64,000 nucleotides of DNA, taken from assembly GCF_003086295.3 (NCBI RefSeq), contig NC_092045.1, positions 20,257,758 through 20,321,757 of the forward strand, written 5' to 3'. A program made the position numbers and the translations under genes. This DNA is from Arachis hypogaea (lineage: Eukaryota; Streptophyta; Magnoliopsida; Fabales; Fabaceae). Below the pieces are notes generated by a model. That model did not search any database. It was not told the DNA's origin and saw only the letters and a list, made by a program, of their open reading frames with translations. Shown here one piece after another: positions 9,092-19,489 of the stretch (positions are counted from its first letter, which is position 1; the number at the start of each line of letters is the position of its first letter).

Positions 9092-10357
9092 TTAAGTGGT
9101 TTTGATTAGATCAGAGACCATGGTTGCTAAGTCAGAGGTGTTCTGCTTAGAACTCTCTGTCTGTTGCTGAGAAGATGATGGAAAAGGCTTGCCACTGCTA
9201 AACCTGTTTCTTCCACCATTATTATTGTTGAAACCTTGTTGAGGTCTCTGTTGATCCTTCCATGAGAGATTTGGATGATTTCTCCATGAAGGATTGTAGG
9301 TGTTTCCATAGGGATCTCCCATGTAATTCACCTCTTCCATTGAAGGGTTCTCAGGATCATAAGCTTCTTCTTCAGATGAAGCCTCCTTAGTACTACCTGG
9401 TGCATTTTGCATTCCAGACAGACTTTGAGAAATCATATTGACTTGCTGAGTCAATATTTTGTTCTGAGCCAATATGGCATTCAGAGTATCAACTCAAGAA
9501 CTCCTTTCTTCTGATTTGTCCCATTGTTCACAGGATTCCTTTCAGAAGTGTACATGAAATGGGTTATTTGAAACCATTTCAATAAGTTCTTGAGCTTCTG
9601 TAGGCGTCTTCTTCTGATGAAGAGATCCTCCAGCAGAGCTATCCAAAGACATCTTGGATAGTTCAGAGAGACCATCATAGAAAATACCTATGATGCTCCA
9701 TTCAGAAAGCATGTCAGAGGGACACTTTTTGATTAATTGCTTGTATCTTTCCCAAGCTTCATAGAGGGATTCTCCTTCCTTCTGTCTGAAGGTTTGGACT
9801 TCCACTCTAAGCTTACTCAATTTTTGAGGTGGAAAGAACTTTGCCAAGAAGGCATTGACTAGCTTTTCCCAAGAGTTCAGGCTTTCTTTAGGTTGTGAGT
9901 CCAACCATATTCTAGCTCTGTCTCTTACAGCAAAAGGGAATAGCATAAGTCTGTAGACCTCAGGGTCAATCCCATTGGTCTTGACAGTGTCACAGATTTG
10001 CAAGAACTCAGCTAAGAACTGATGAGGATCTTCCAATGGAAGTCCATGGAACTTGCAATTCTGTTGCATTAGAGAAACTAATTGAGGCTTAAGCTCAAAG
10101 TTGTTTGCTCCAATGGCAGGGATAGAGATGCTTCTCCCATAGAAGTCGGGAGTAGGTGCAGTAAAGTCACCCAGCACCTTCCTTTCATTGTTGGCATTGT
10201 TGTTGTTTTCGGCTGCCATGTGTTCTTCTTCTTTGAAGAATTCAGTTAGGTCCTCTACAGAGAATTGTGCCTTAGCTTCTCTTAGCTTTCGCTTCAAGGT
10301 CCTTTCAGGTTTAGGATCAGCCTCAACAAGAATGCTTTTGTCTTTGCTCCTGCTCAT
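9092..10357 (-). pseudogene. Gag polyprotein (Athila-type Retrotrans_gag), with compensating frameshifts
   Basis: The frame opens at ATG 10357 (MSRSKDKSILVEADPKPERT). Residues about 135-270 carry the retrotransposon gag core, for example RARIWLDSQPKESLNSWEKL, FLAKFFPPQKLSKLRVEV, SLYEAWERYKQLIKKCP and AGGSLHQKKTPTEAQELIE. A shift near 9552 leads to the TGA at 9542-9544. The Athila-like continuation is found in the neighbouring frame, and a second shift near 9495 returns to the first frame, which then encodes DPYGNTYNPSWRNHPNLSW and an Asn-rich tail ending at the TAA 9092-9094. I see no CCHC zinc knuckle. Gag would form the virus-like particle. Two compensating indels make this copy inactive, but most codons are preserved. 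Confidence 0.85.
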
Positions 10358-10756
10358 ATGAAAGAGAAGAAAACAAGGAAATATGGAATCCTCTATGTCA
10401 CAGTAAAGAGATTCCTTGAGGTGTCAGAGGAAAAGAAAAATAGAAGGTAGAAGTAGAAAATTCGAACTTATCAAAGAAGATGGAGTTCGAATTGTGCATT
10501 AAGGAATAGTGTTAGTCCATAAATAGAAGGATGTGAAAAGAGGGGAAGTAATTTTTTTGAAAATAATTCTAAAAAGATTTTAAAAACATTTTGAAAAACT
10601 TTAATTGATTTTCGAAAATCATGATTGAGAAAAAAGTAAAGTGATTTTTGAAAAAGATTTGATTGAAAAGATTTGATTTGAAAAAGATTTGATTTTGAAA
10701 AATTTTGAAAACTTAAAAAAAATCTGAATCAAAAACAGAATCTTCCCTCTTGTGCC

Positions 10757-10905
10757 ATCCTGGCGTTAAACGCCCAGAATGGTGCACATTCTGGCATTTA
10801 ACGCCCAAAACTCTACCCTTTTGGGCGTTAAACGCCCAGCCAGGTACCCTGGCTGGCGTTTAAACGCCAGTCTGTCTTCTTTACTGGGCATTTTGAACGC
10901 CCAGC
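10757..10905 (-). repeat. Five-unit GGCGTTAAACGCC palindrome array in the gag leader
   Basis: Units start near 10760, 10791, 10821, 10853 and 10884, again about 31 bp apart. They include GGGCGTTAAACGCCC and CTGGCGTTTAAACGCCAG. It lies 400 bp before the gag ATG in element orientation. Confidence 0.9.
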
Positions 10906-11704
10906 TTTTTCTGTGTAATTCCTCTGCAGTATGTTCTGAATCTTCAATTCTCTGTATTATTGACTTGAAAAGACACAAATTAAAAATATTTTTGGATTTT
11001 TAATAATGAGGAATAATCAAAATGCAACTAAAATCAAATAACAATGCATGCAAGACACCAAACTTAGCAGTTTGTATACTACTGACACTAATGAGAATGC
11101 ATATGAGATACATAAACACTCAAGTCAAGAGAATTTAAAAATCAGAGCAATGAAATCATCAAGAACAACTTGAAGATTAATGAAGACACATGCATGAATG
11201 CAAGAAGAACAGAAACATGCAATTGACATCAAACTTAAAATGAAACACTAGACTCAAACAAGAAATATTTTTGGATTTTATGATTTTGTAATTTTTTTGG
11301 ATTTTTCGAAAATTAAGTGGAAAAGAAAATAAAGATATCAAAATTCTTAATGAGAATTCCAGGAATCATGCAATGTTTAGTCTAAGACTCCGATCCAGGA
11401 ATTAGACATGGCTTCATAGCCAGCCAAGCTTTCAAAGAAAGCTTCGATCCAAAACACTAGACATGGCCAATGGCCAGCCAAACCTTAGCAGATCACTGCT
11501 CCAACAGCAAGATTGATAGAAATCAACATGCTCTTGTGATGATAAGTTGAAATCTCGGTCCAATAAAATTAGACATGGCTTCACAGCCAGCCAGACTTCA
11601 ACAGATCATCATGAAACTCTAGAATTCATTCTTAAGAACTCTGAAGAAAAAAAATACCTAATCTAAGCAACAAGATGAACCGTCAGTTGTCCATACTCGA
11701 ACAA
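10906..11704 (-). other. 5' leader of the family A element, non-coding
   Basis: About 800 bp between the primer-binding site and the gag array. It is A/T-rich, contains TTTTCGAAAA-type palindromes (near 11305; another copy near 10613 just before gag) and a 3-fold loose repeat of the phrase AGACATGGCTTCATAGCCAGCC (near 11405, 11460 and 11572). No open frame is conserved. Confidence 0.6.
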
Positions 11705-11722
11705 TCCCTGGCAACGGCGCCA
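11705..11722 (-). other. Primer-binding site, tRNA-Asp type (one mismatch)
   Basis: On the minus strand it reads TGGCGCCGTTGCCAGGGA, 17 of 18 bases complementary to the tRNA-Asp 3' end, six bases from the LTR boundary at 11729. Confidence 0.88.
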
Positions 11723-11728
11723 AAAACT

Positions 11729-13400
11729 TGGTGCACGAAATTGTGATCAATACTTTTCACAACTCAAATAATCCCCGGTGATGAAACCAAAAACTTGGTG
11801 TTCAATACCATGGCATAAACACAACTTCGCACAACTAACCAGCAAGTGTACTGGGTCGTCCAAGTAATAAACCTTACGCGAGTAAGGGTTGATCCCACAG
11901 AGATTGTTGGTATGAAGCAAGCTATGGTCACCTTGTAAATCTCAGTCAGGCAAACTCAAATGGATATGGGTGATATACGAATAAAACATAAAGATAAAGA
12001 TAGAGATACTTATGTAATTCATTGGTAGGAATTTCAGATAAGCGTATGAAGATGCTTGGTCCCTTCCGTCTCTCTGCTTTCCTACTGTCTTCATCCAATC
12101 CTTCTTACTCCTTTCCATGGCAAGCTTAAGCAAGGGTTTCACCGTTGTCAGTGGCTACCTCCCATCCTCTCAGTGGAAATGTTCAACGCACCCTGTCATG
12201 GCACGGGTATCCATCTGTCGGTTCTCAATCAGGCCGGAATAGAATCCAGTGATTCTTTTGCGTCTGTCACTAACGCCCCGCCCTCAGGAGTTTGAAGCTC
12301 GTCACAGTCATTCAATCATTGAATCCTACTCAGAATACCACAGACAAGGTTTAGACCTTCTGGATTCTCTTGAATGCCGCCATCAGTTCTAGCCTATACC
12401 ACGACGACTCTGATCTCACGGAATGGCTGGCTCGGTTGTCAGGCGATCAACCATGCATCGTGTATCAGGAATCCAAGAGATATCCACCCAATCTAAGGTA
12501 GAACGGAGGTGGTTGTCAGGCACACGTTCATAGGTGAGAATGATGATGAGTGTCACGGATCATCACATTCATCAAGTTGAAGGACAAGTGATATCTTAGA
12601 ACAAGAACAAGCGGAATTGAATAGAAGAACAATAGTAATTGCATTAATACTCGAGGTACAGCAGAGCTCCACACCTTAATCTATGGTGTGTAGAAACTCC
12701 ACCATTGAAAATACATAAGTGATAGTGTGATCATTGGCTTCGGCCCCAGAGAGGGAACCAGAAGAACCAAGATGAGAATACAAGAGTAAAAGGTCCTATA
12801 TATAGAGAACTAGTAGTCTAGGATTTACAAAGATGAGTAAATGACATAAAAATCCACTTCCGGGCCCACTTGGTGTGTGCTTGGGCTGAGCATTGAAGCA
12901 TTTTCGTGTAGAGACTCTTCTTGAAGTTAAACGCCAGCTTCTATGCCAGTTTGGGCGTTTAACTACCATCCTTGTGCCAGTTCCGGCGTTTAACGCTGGG
13001 AATTCTAAGGGTGACTTTGAACGCCAGTTTGGGCCATCAAATCTTGGGCAAAGTATGGACTATCATATATTGCTGGAAAGCCCAGGATGTCTACTTTTTA
13101 ACGCCGTTGAGAGCGTGCCAATTGGGCTTCTGTAGCTCCAGAAAATCCACTTCGAGTGCAGGGAGCTCAGAATCCAACAGCATCTGCAGTCCTTTTTAGT
13201 CTCTGAATCAGATTTTTGCTCAGGTCCCTCAATTTCAGCCAGAAAATACCTGAAATCACAGAAAAATACACAAACTCATAGTAAAGTCCAGAAAGTGAAT
13301 TTTAACTAAAAACTAATAAAAATATACTAAAAACTAACTAGATCATACTAAAAACATACTAAAAATAATGCCAAAAAGCGTACAAATTATCCGCTCATCA
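11729..13400 (-). repeat. 5' LTR of the complete family A element
   Basis: 1672 bp, ends TGATGAG and GTGCACCA on the minus strand, followed by the target duplication AAGAC at 13401-13405. It has a TATA-like CTATATATAG near 12797-12806 and a palindrome array near 12920-13030, arranged as in the 3' LTR. Transcription of the element would start here, running leftward. Confidence 0.92.
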
Positions 13401-13405
13401 AAGAC

Positions 13406-14026
13406 CACTTTCATGAAGTTGTGGCCAAGAAGAAGGTGATCCCTGAGGTCCCTTTCATGCTCAGGAAAAATGAGTATCCATAGATCCGACATGAGATCTG
13501 AAGAAGTGGTTGGAAAGTTCTCACTAACCCCATTCAACAAGTCGGAATATTAATGGTTCAAAAGTTCTATGCCAATGCATGGATCACTAGGAACCATGAT
13601 CAAAGTATGAACCCGAATCCAAAGAATTGGCTTACAATGGTTCGGGGAAAATACTTAGATTTCAGTCCAGAAAATGTAAGGTTGGTGTTCCACTTGCCAA
13701 TAATGTAAGAAAACGCACGCCCCTACACTAGAAGGGTCAACTTTGATCAAAGGTTGGACCAAGTCCTCATGGACATATGTGTGGAAGGAGCTCAATAGAA
13801 AAGAGACTCAAGAGGTAATCCGGTTCAATTGAGAAGACCGGACCTTAAGCCTGTGGCTAGAGGATGGTTGGAGTTCATCCAACGCTCCATCATTCCTACT
13901 AGCAACCGATTTGAAGTGACTGTGGATCGGGCCATCATGATCCATAGTATCATGATTGGGGAGGAAGTAGAAGTTCATGAGATCATACCTCTAGAACTCT
14001 ACAAGGTGGCTGACAAGTCAAACACC
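13406..14026 (+). pseudogene. ORF3 segment 2 (outer family A element)
   Basis: Continues segment 1 (3284-3391) exactly in frame with HFHEVVAKKKVIPEVPF, and carries the conserved ORF3 block (FYANAWITRNHDQ, VRGKYLDFSPENVRL, RGWLEFIQRSIIPTSN, DRAIMIHSIMIGEEVEVHEI). Stops interrupt it: TAG near 13482, a TGA near 13500 at exactly the site of the TGA in the sister copy (RHEI then stop), one near 13710 and one near 13798. It is cut after KSNT by the family B element at 14027 and resumes at 24051. Confidence 0.82.
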
Positions 14027-15439
14027 TGATAAACCCCATTTTTAGGGTTTATCTTGTATTGAATTTAGAGTATTTTGATAATCTTTTCTCGCATTTAGCC
14101 TATGAATTAGCATGGTTTTGTTATCTCTCCCGTATTTGTGCTTAAGTGTAAAAACATGCTTTTTAAGCCTTATTTTGATGAATTCTAATTTCTCTCATAA
14201 GATGCCTTGATGTGTTTGCTAGTAATTCCAGGGTTGAAATAGGCTAGGCATGGATCAAAGGAACAAGGAAGAAAGCATGCAAGTGGAGAGAAGCACAAAA
14301 GCCAAAGAATTGATCTCGACTAAGCACGCGCACGCGCACAAGGCGCCCGCGCGCATATTGCAGAATCGGCCAGGGACGCGCACGCGTACCGTGCGCGCAC
14401 GCATCGTAGTCCGCACGTGATTCTGTTATTGCAACACGTGCCTGGCAATTTTGGAAGGTTTCAGCAACCAACTTTGGCGCCAAATTGCATATAAGAACCA
14501 AGGATTGAAGGGGATTAATACACATTCACATCTACAAGTTTTCTTAGATATTTTTAGTTAGTTACATTTGTAGAGAGAGAAACTCCAACCTCTCTCTAGG
14601 ATTCATCTTCATTTTCTCAATTCTCAACCATTCCTTGGTGAGATCTATTACAACTCTCACTTTACTTTGTTCATGTTGTAGATCATCTTCTCTAATCTCA
14701 ATTAGTGTTTGTAATTGTTCAATTCTCATAGATCTTAGATTTAACTTTGTTGTTTTGGATTCTATTAATTCATTGAAGATCTCATTTTCATTGTTGTTCA
14801 TTGTTGATTCTTGTTAATATCTTGTGTTGAATCACTTTGATTCTAAACCTCTTCTCAATTTTACTATGTCTTTTATTCTTACTCTCCAAATGTTTGAGAA
14901 AATGCCAACTTTAGATATGGAGTAGCATCCCCTCATTTGGCCTAGTGGTTGAGTCATTGGAGACACTTGAATAATGGATGTCAATTGTTGATTAAGAATT
15001 GAGAATTGCTAATTGACTTAGAGTGCACTAAAGCTAGACTTCCCTAGGGTAAGACTAGGACTTGTGACTTAAGTTAGTTACTTTTACCTGACTTTCCTCT
15101 ATAATTAGAGGTTAACTAAGTGAAACAACACTCCTTTGTTATCACAATTGAAGGAAGCTATAGTGATGGAACTTCCAATGTTCAACCTTGGCCAAGGCTT
15201 TTAATATTGATTGATTGTTGTTTTCTTTTATTAGCACTTTTATGCCACACTCTTCAAGCCACAAAAGACCACTTAACCAATAACATGCATCCTTGTAGCA
15301 TTCCTAGGGAAGAACGACTCGGGACTAATACTCTCAGTTATAGATTGTAGAATTGTTTGATGATGGATTTTGCGTCGGTTTAGACTATACTACGATTGAT
15401 TACTCGATAATTTCTATACCGGCAAAAATTTATTCATCA
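14027..15439 (+). repeat. Family B 5' LTR
   Basis: 1413 bp. A CpG-rich palindromic block (ACGCGCACGCGT-type motifs) spans about 14322-14415, and a TATA-like GCATATAAGAACC follows at about 14487-14499, so the U3 region is upstream of it. The 3' end TTCATCA is followed by the primer site. Confidence 0.92.
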
Positions 15440-15442
15440 AAA

Positions 15443-15460
15443 TGGCGCCGTTGCCGGGGA
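15443..15460 (+). other. Primer-binding site, exact tRNA-Asp complement
   Basis: TGGCGCCGTTGCCGGGGA, 18 of 18 bases complementary to the tRNA-Asp 3' end, three bases after the LTR. Confidence 0.93.
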
Positions 15461-15580
15461 GTGCACATGAGTGCCATGTTTTTGGTTAATGTAAATATGT
15501 GAATATTGTAGATATATTTGTCTTTTGCTTGTTTGTTAGTTTTCATTAGATCTCCATTAGTTTTGTTCCTATTTGCCACT

Positions 15581-17354
15581 ATGAATTCTCGTCCTTGTGA
15601 TTCCGGATATAACTATGACTACGTTGTAGGCGAGGAAAACTTGAATGATGGCTCACATTATGGGAGAGATGAATTCTTAGGAAGGGAACCACATCCATAT
15701 GAGCAATCATCATGGCAACCTTCCCCTTCAAGTTACTATGATGGTAATCCTTCTTATAATGCATATCATTCCTACGGATATGATGATTCTTATCATGGTT
15801 ATACCACTCAACCACCATCATTCTATACACCATATTCTCAACCCACATCTTATTTCCACCAATTGCCTACATATGATCCAAGTCTATATTCCCTCTATGC
15901 ATACCCTTGTGACGACTATGAACAAGCAACCCTTGAATCACCACCACTCCAACATCTTTACCTTCTAACCCAAGTCCCCATGAATGATACACTTGGTATC
16001 ATTCTTCAAGAGCAAGAAGAGCTCCAAACCGCACTCACGAGTTTCACCTCTACCCTCCAAGAATTTACGTCCCGTATAATTCCACCCTCTACCAATACCA
16101 AAATAACTTCCCACCTCAATGCCTTGATGAATCTCCTTTCCAACTATATCATGATTTCCCCTCTCCGCCACAAACCTCCATGGAAGCATATCAATGTCCA
16201 TTAATCCAAGAGCAATATGATCCCACTTATGTTAGTAAAGCGGAACAAGAATTAAGGGATCGTTTCAAGGAAGAAATGGATCGACTTCAAGCAACCATCC
16301 GTCAAAAGATAGATTCTTGGGATTCATACAACAAGCAAAGCATCTCCACGGATGAATGTGAGAAATCAATCGAAGAGATGAGCATGAAGGAGATTTTAAG
16401 ATCCCAACACGAGGACAAGGAGATGGGATATGTCTTGCAACAAGTGAAGGAGGAAGAGATCATTGAGAAAGAAGAAATGGTTGAAGAGTTAAAGGAAGTT
16501 AAACAAGAGGTGGATTTCAAGCTTGAGAACACTTCCACACCAAGTGATATTGTTGATGATCTTGTGGAAGTTGTTGAAGTCTCTCCCATTAAACTTGAAA
16601 ATGATGTTGAGGAGGATGGTGCGCAACCTCCAAGGCATAGTATGGTAATGAAAGATTGGAAGAGGTTGATCGAGAGATGGATTCAATCATTGAGAATTCC
16701 TTATCTACGACTGAATCCCCTCCCATGCCGTTGGTAAGCAATGAAGAAGAGAATGAATTTGAAAGAAGCCACCAAGAGGATGAGGTTGAATTTGAAGAAG
16801 CTTGTGAAGAGGTGAAGGTAATCAAGGAAGAGTACAAGGGAGTGGAGCTTGCAAGATCATTGGGACCACCCCTTCCTAAGTCACCATCCAACATAACATT
16901 CAAGTGGGTAAAATCCTTATCTCTAATCTTTACTTTCTCACTTGAATATGGTTTACTTAAGACGGATGGGCAACTTAGAGCTCTTTGTGGATTGAGGAGT
17001 AAGAAAGGGTCATGTAATGGTTGGAAACATCACTCTAAGTTCATGATGGGCGCTTGCTCAAGGTTGAATGGCAATGGATGGTGTAGAACCAAATTGCGTG
17101 GGTCTAGGAGAATGTTTGGAGGCCTAATTGAGAATTCAATGAGTTCGCCAACCAAATGGAAGCACGAAGATCAAGAATTGACATACAAAGTATGGGACCC
17201 CGGAACATACATAGAGCACTATCAACTTAGGGGCCTTGCCACTTGCTTGGGCCCCCTTGAAAGTCTTGTACGTTTAAGTTGGGACCCCGGAGGCTATTGG
17301 AAGTGCAAACACTGGTGGGGATTCGAAGAAGAGTTCAAGCATAAGCCACCCTAG
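15581..17354 (+). pseudogene. Family B ORF1, unrecognised protein, two frameshifts
   Basis: I do not recognise this gene. It starts MNSRPCDSGYNYDYVVGEEN at the position where gag normally begins. The first third is rich in Tyr, Ser, Pro and His with no zinc knuckle. The middle, in another frame from about 16190, has SKAEQELRDRFKEEMDRLQA and a long Glu/Lys-rich stretch likely to be coiled coil. The last third, in the third frame from about 16660, contains FKWVKSLSLIFTFSLEYG, KTDGQLRALCG, then Trp-rich text ending GGYWKCKHWWGFEEEFKHKPP. The same C-terminal block recurs in the older element at 28690-29170, so it is a conserved family B protein. It might be a highly diverged Gag or an acquired gene; neither is shown. 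Confidence 0.6.
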
Positions 17355-17696
17355 CAAGGACTCCATCAAAATGTCCAACAAAAGGACTTAAACTAAAAGT
17401 GCTAGGTGAGAGACACCCCACCATGGTAAACTCTTTCCGCTCTCTTCTAATTTTGTTTAATAAGTGATTTGAGTTACTATTGTAGGTAGTTTTTTCATCT
17501 CATAATTAGCTTGTTTGTGTACATTAGTTGCTACCATATTAACATGTATGTTGTGCTTAGTAGAAATGGAATAAATCTCAAAACCAACTTGCATTTTAGA
17601 AAGTGTGTGGTTTTTAACTAAATAAGGAATTGTAAGCACCGTGGGCAATTTAGAGCTTTCAGGCATTTTCCAAAAAAAAAAGGGAGAAAGGAGGGA

Positions 17697-18035
17697 GGAC
17701 GCGCACGCACGCGTCCATGAGCGGATGCACCACCATACACCTTCCAGAGAGTTGGGCCTCCCCTAGGCCAGCGTTGTGCCTCAAGCCCAACTCATTCCAC
17801 GCTGACGCGCACTACGTGCGCGCACGTCCATATAGCTATAGGGAAAGGCACGCGTACACGCACATGCCGCGTGCGCGCAGGCCCAGTAGTGCAACTTCCA
17901 GGCCATTTTCCAGAGAGTTAGGCCTAATCTGGGCCAACCTTAAGCTTCCAGCCCAACTCCTCGCACGCGTGTGCGCACGGTACGCGCACGCGTCTTTACC
18001 TATTTTCATCATCCATGCCTCAGTGCCTAAGGCGC
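17697..18035 (+). repeat. CpG-rich ACGCGT palindrome block before ORF3 promoter
   Basis: Repeated motifs such as GACGCGCACGCACGCGT, TACGTGCGCGCACGT and GCACGGTACGCGCACGCGT lie within about 340 bp, in otherwise AT-rich DNA. The block is directly upstream of the TATA box at 18047. The LTR of this element has a shorter block of the same type. Confidence 0.8.
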
Positions 18036-18046
18036 GCCCGCGTCGA

Positions 18047-18056
18047 TATAAAAATA
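18047..18056 (+). promoter_or_regulatory. Candidate internal TATA box for family B ORF3
   Basis: TATAAAAATA follows the GC-rich block and is followed by a C-rich leader (18080-18430) resembling a plant 5' untranslated region. About 1.4 kb separates it from the ORF3 ATG at 19490. That ATG is preceded by TTTGTCTTTTTCAGG, a good splice acceptor, so an intron in the leader is plausible. Confidence 0.45.
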
Positions 18057-18456
18057 TGAAAACCCTAGACGCGAGGGACGCTGTGCAGTCGCGCACCCTC
18101 TTCTCACTCTCATCTTCTCCTTCCTTCAACTCCATCAACCACCATCATCGCCACCGGTCGCAGCCCCGTCACCGCCGGCGACGGCACCGCCGTCGCCACC
18201 CAACCCCTCTGCCTTCCTCTCTCTCTCCCTCTCAACCGCTCTGCCTCACCACCCACTCACTCCCCCCTCTGCTCTCCTCCACCACCGGCACGCCTCTGCT
18301 GCTCTGCCGGCCACCACCATCACACGGCCAGTCTCTCTCTCTCACCACCAACCAACACTTCGTCGCTTTCCCCCCTCTCTCACTCATCCATTCTGCCCTG
18401 TCTCTATTTCTGCATCAACCCCCCCATTTTTGATCCTGCTCAGCTCCCAGGTTCCT

Positions 18457-19489
18457 GCTCCAACTCTGCTCTCTATTAATCTTTCAATTCTGTTAGTTTT
18501 CTGTTAGTTAGTCAGAATCGAAATGTTGCATGTTAGGATAGATAGAAATAATTGCTGTTAGGTAGCTAGGATTGGATAGAGGATTTTAGGCCTGATAAGT
18601 GCTCCGTTTGTGCATAATTTGCTGTCTGTTTACTTGGATGTTGTATGCTGATTTTGGACTGCTTTTTATGCACTTCTTGTTGCTTGAATGCTATACTACT
18701 ACTGCTGTGCTTAATTGATGTTGCTTTCTTGCTAATTGTGCTATTTTGCTATCCGGGAACGTCCAATTTTAAGCCGGGATGCTGCCCAATTTTTGAGAAA
18801 TTTATTTTTATTTTAGTCTCTATTGCAAATTTGGGCTATTTTCGTTACTGTTGACTTCCCGGATTTGCACCAATCATTGTGAACATGAACCACAACTTCT
18901 CTTTTCTTTGAGCCTAAATATCATCATGCCACTAATCCATTTTTTTTAATTACTAATTTCTTTAACCATTTAACTTCTACTCACATTTAACCCTCTTTAA
19001 CCATTCTTTCAAAGGTATGATGATTTCATTGCTTAATGAGTAAGAGTTGTTAACTTTAGTGACCATAACATTGATGGTTTCCTTTCAATTCATCGCACCC
19101 CGTTGCAATTTCATTTTCACTATCAATAATTACATCTCATTGTATGCATTTTGTGAATCCTTTTTACTAGGCAAGCTTTCTTTCATCATAACACTAACTA
19201 TCAATCTCACCTCTTACTCACTAACTTGTTTAACCTACTCACTTCATTTCTCTTTACTCGACTCATTAACCATTCTTTCGAGTTATGATGATGAATATGC
19301 CTATCCCTCAGGTATTGTGTACATAGTTGGATGAATTGATTTCTTGGTTTATGTTTCCACTTATGGTTATTTGCACACCAAGTTTTCAATGCACATCATG
19401 ATTGCTTGTCATTCATCTTACATCTTGAAAGTTGCTATTAACTGCTATGTGCTACATGTTAAATTGCTATCATATTTGTCTTTTTCAGG
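18457..19489 (+). other. Non-coding stretch before family B ORF3, possible leader intron
   Basis: T-rich DNA without conserved reading frames. It ends in a pyrimidine tract and CAG at 19484-19488 just before the ORF3 ATG. The equivalent stretch of the older element (31640-32051) also ends in a pyrimidine tract and CAAG before its ATG. I could not place a convincing donor. Confidence 0.4.

Larger units (their letters stand above)
3392..13400 (-). mobile_element. Complete family A LTR retrotransposon, non-autonomous, flanked by AAGAC
   Basis: This 10-kb element has two LTRs (3392-5083 and 11729-13400) ending TGATGAG and GTGCACCA on the minus strand, and a 5-bp target duplication AAGAC (3387-3391 and 13401-13405). 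Reading the minus strand it contains a tRNA-Asp primer site, leader, palindrome array, gag, protease, a second palindrome array, an internal TATA box, ORF3, 3' region and 3' LTR. No RT, RNase H or integrase lies between protease and ORF3. The gag fold and PR are of Athila type (Ty3/gypsy). It sits in the ORF3 of the outer family A element. By eye the LTRs differ at a few dozen sites and by one 20-bp indel, so insertion was fairly recent. Confidence 0.92.

Noticed and set aside
15443..15460. tRNA-Asp-like sequence, also at 324, 11705, 40921, 43915 and 46323
   Set aside because: Only the 18 bases of the primer-binding site match, so these are not tRNA genes.
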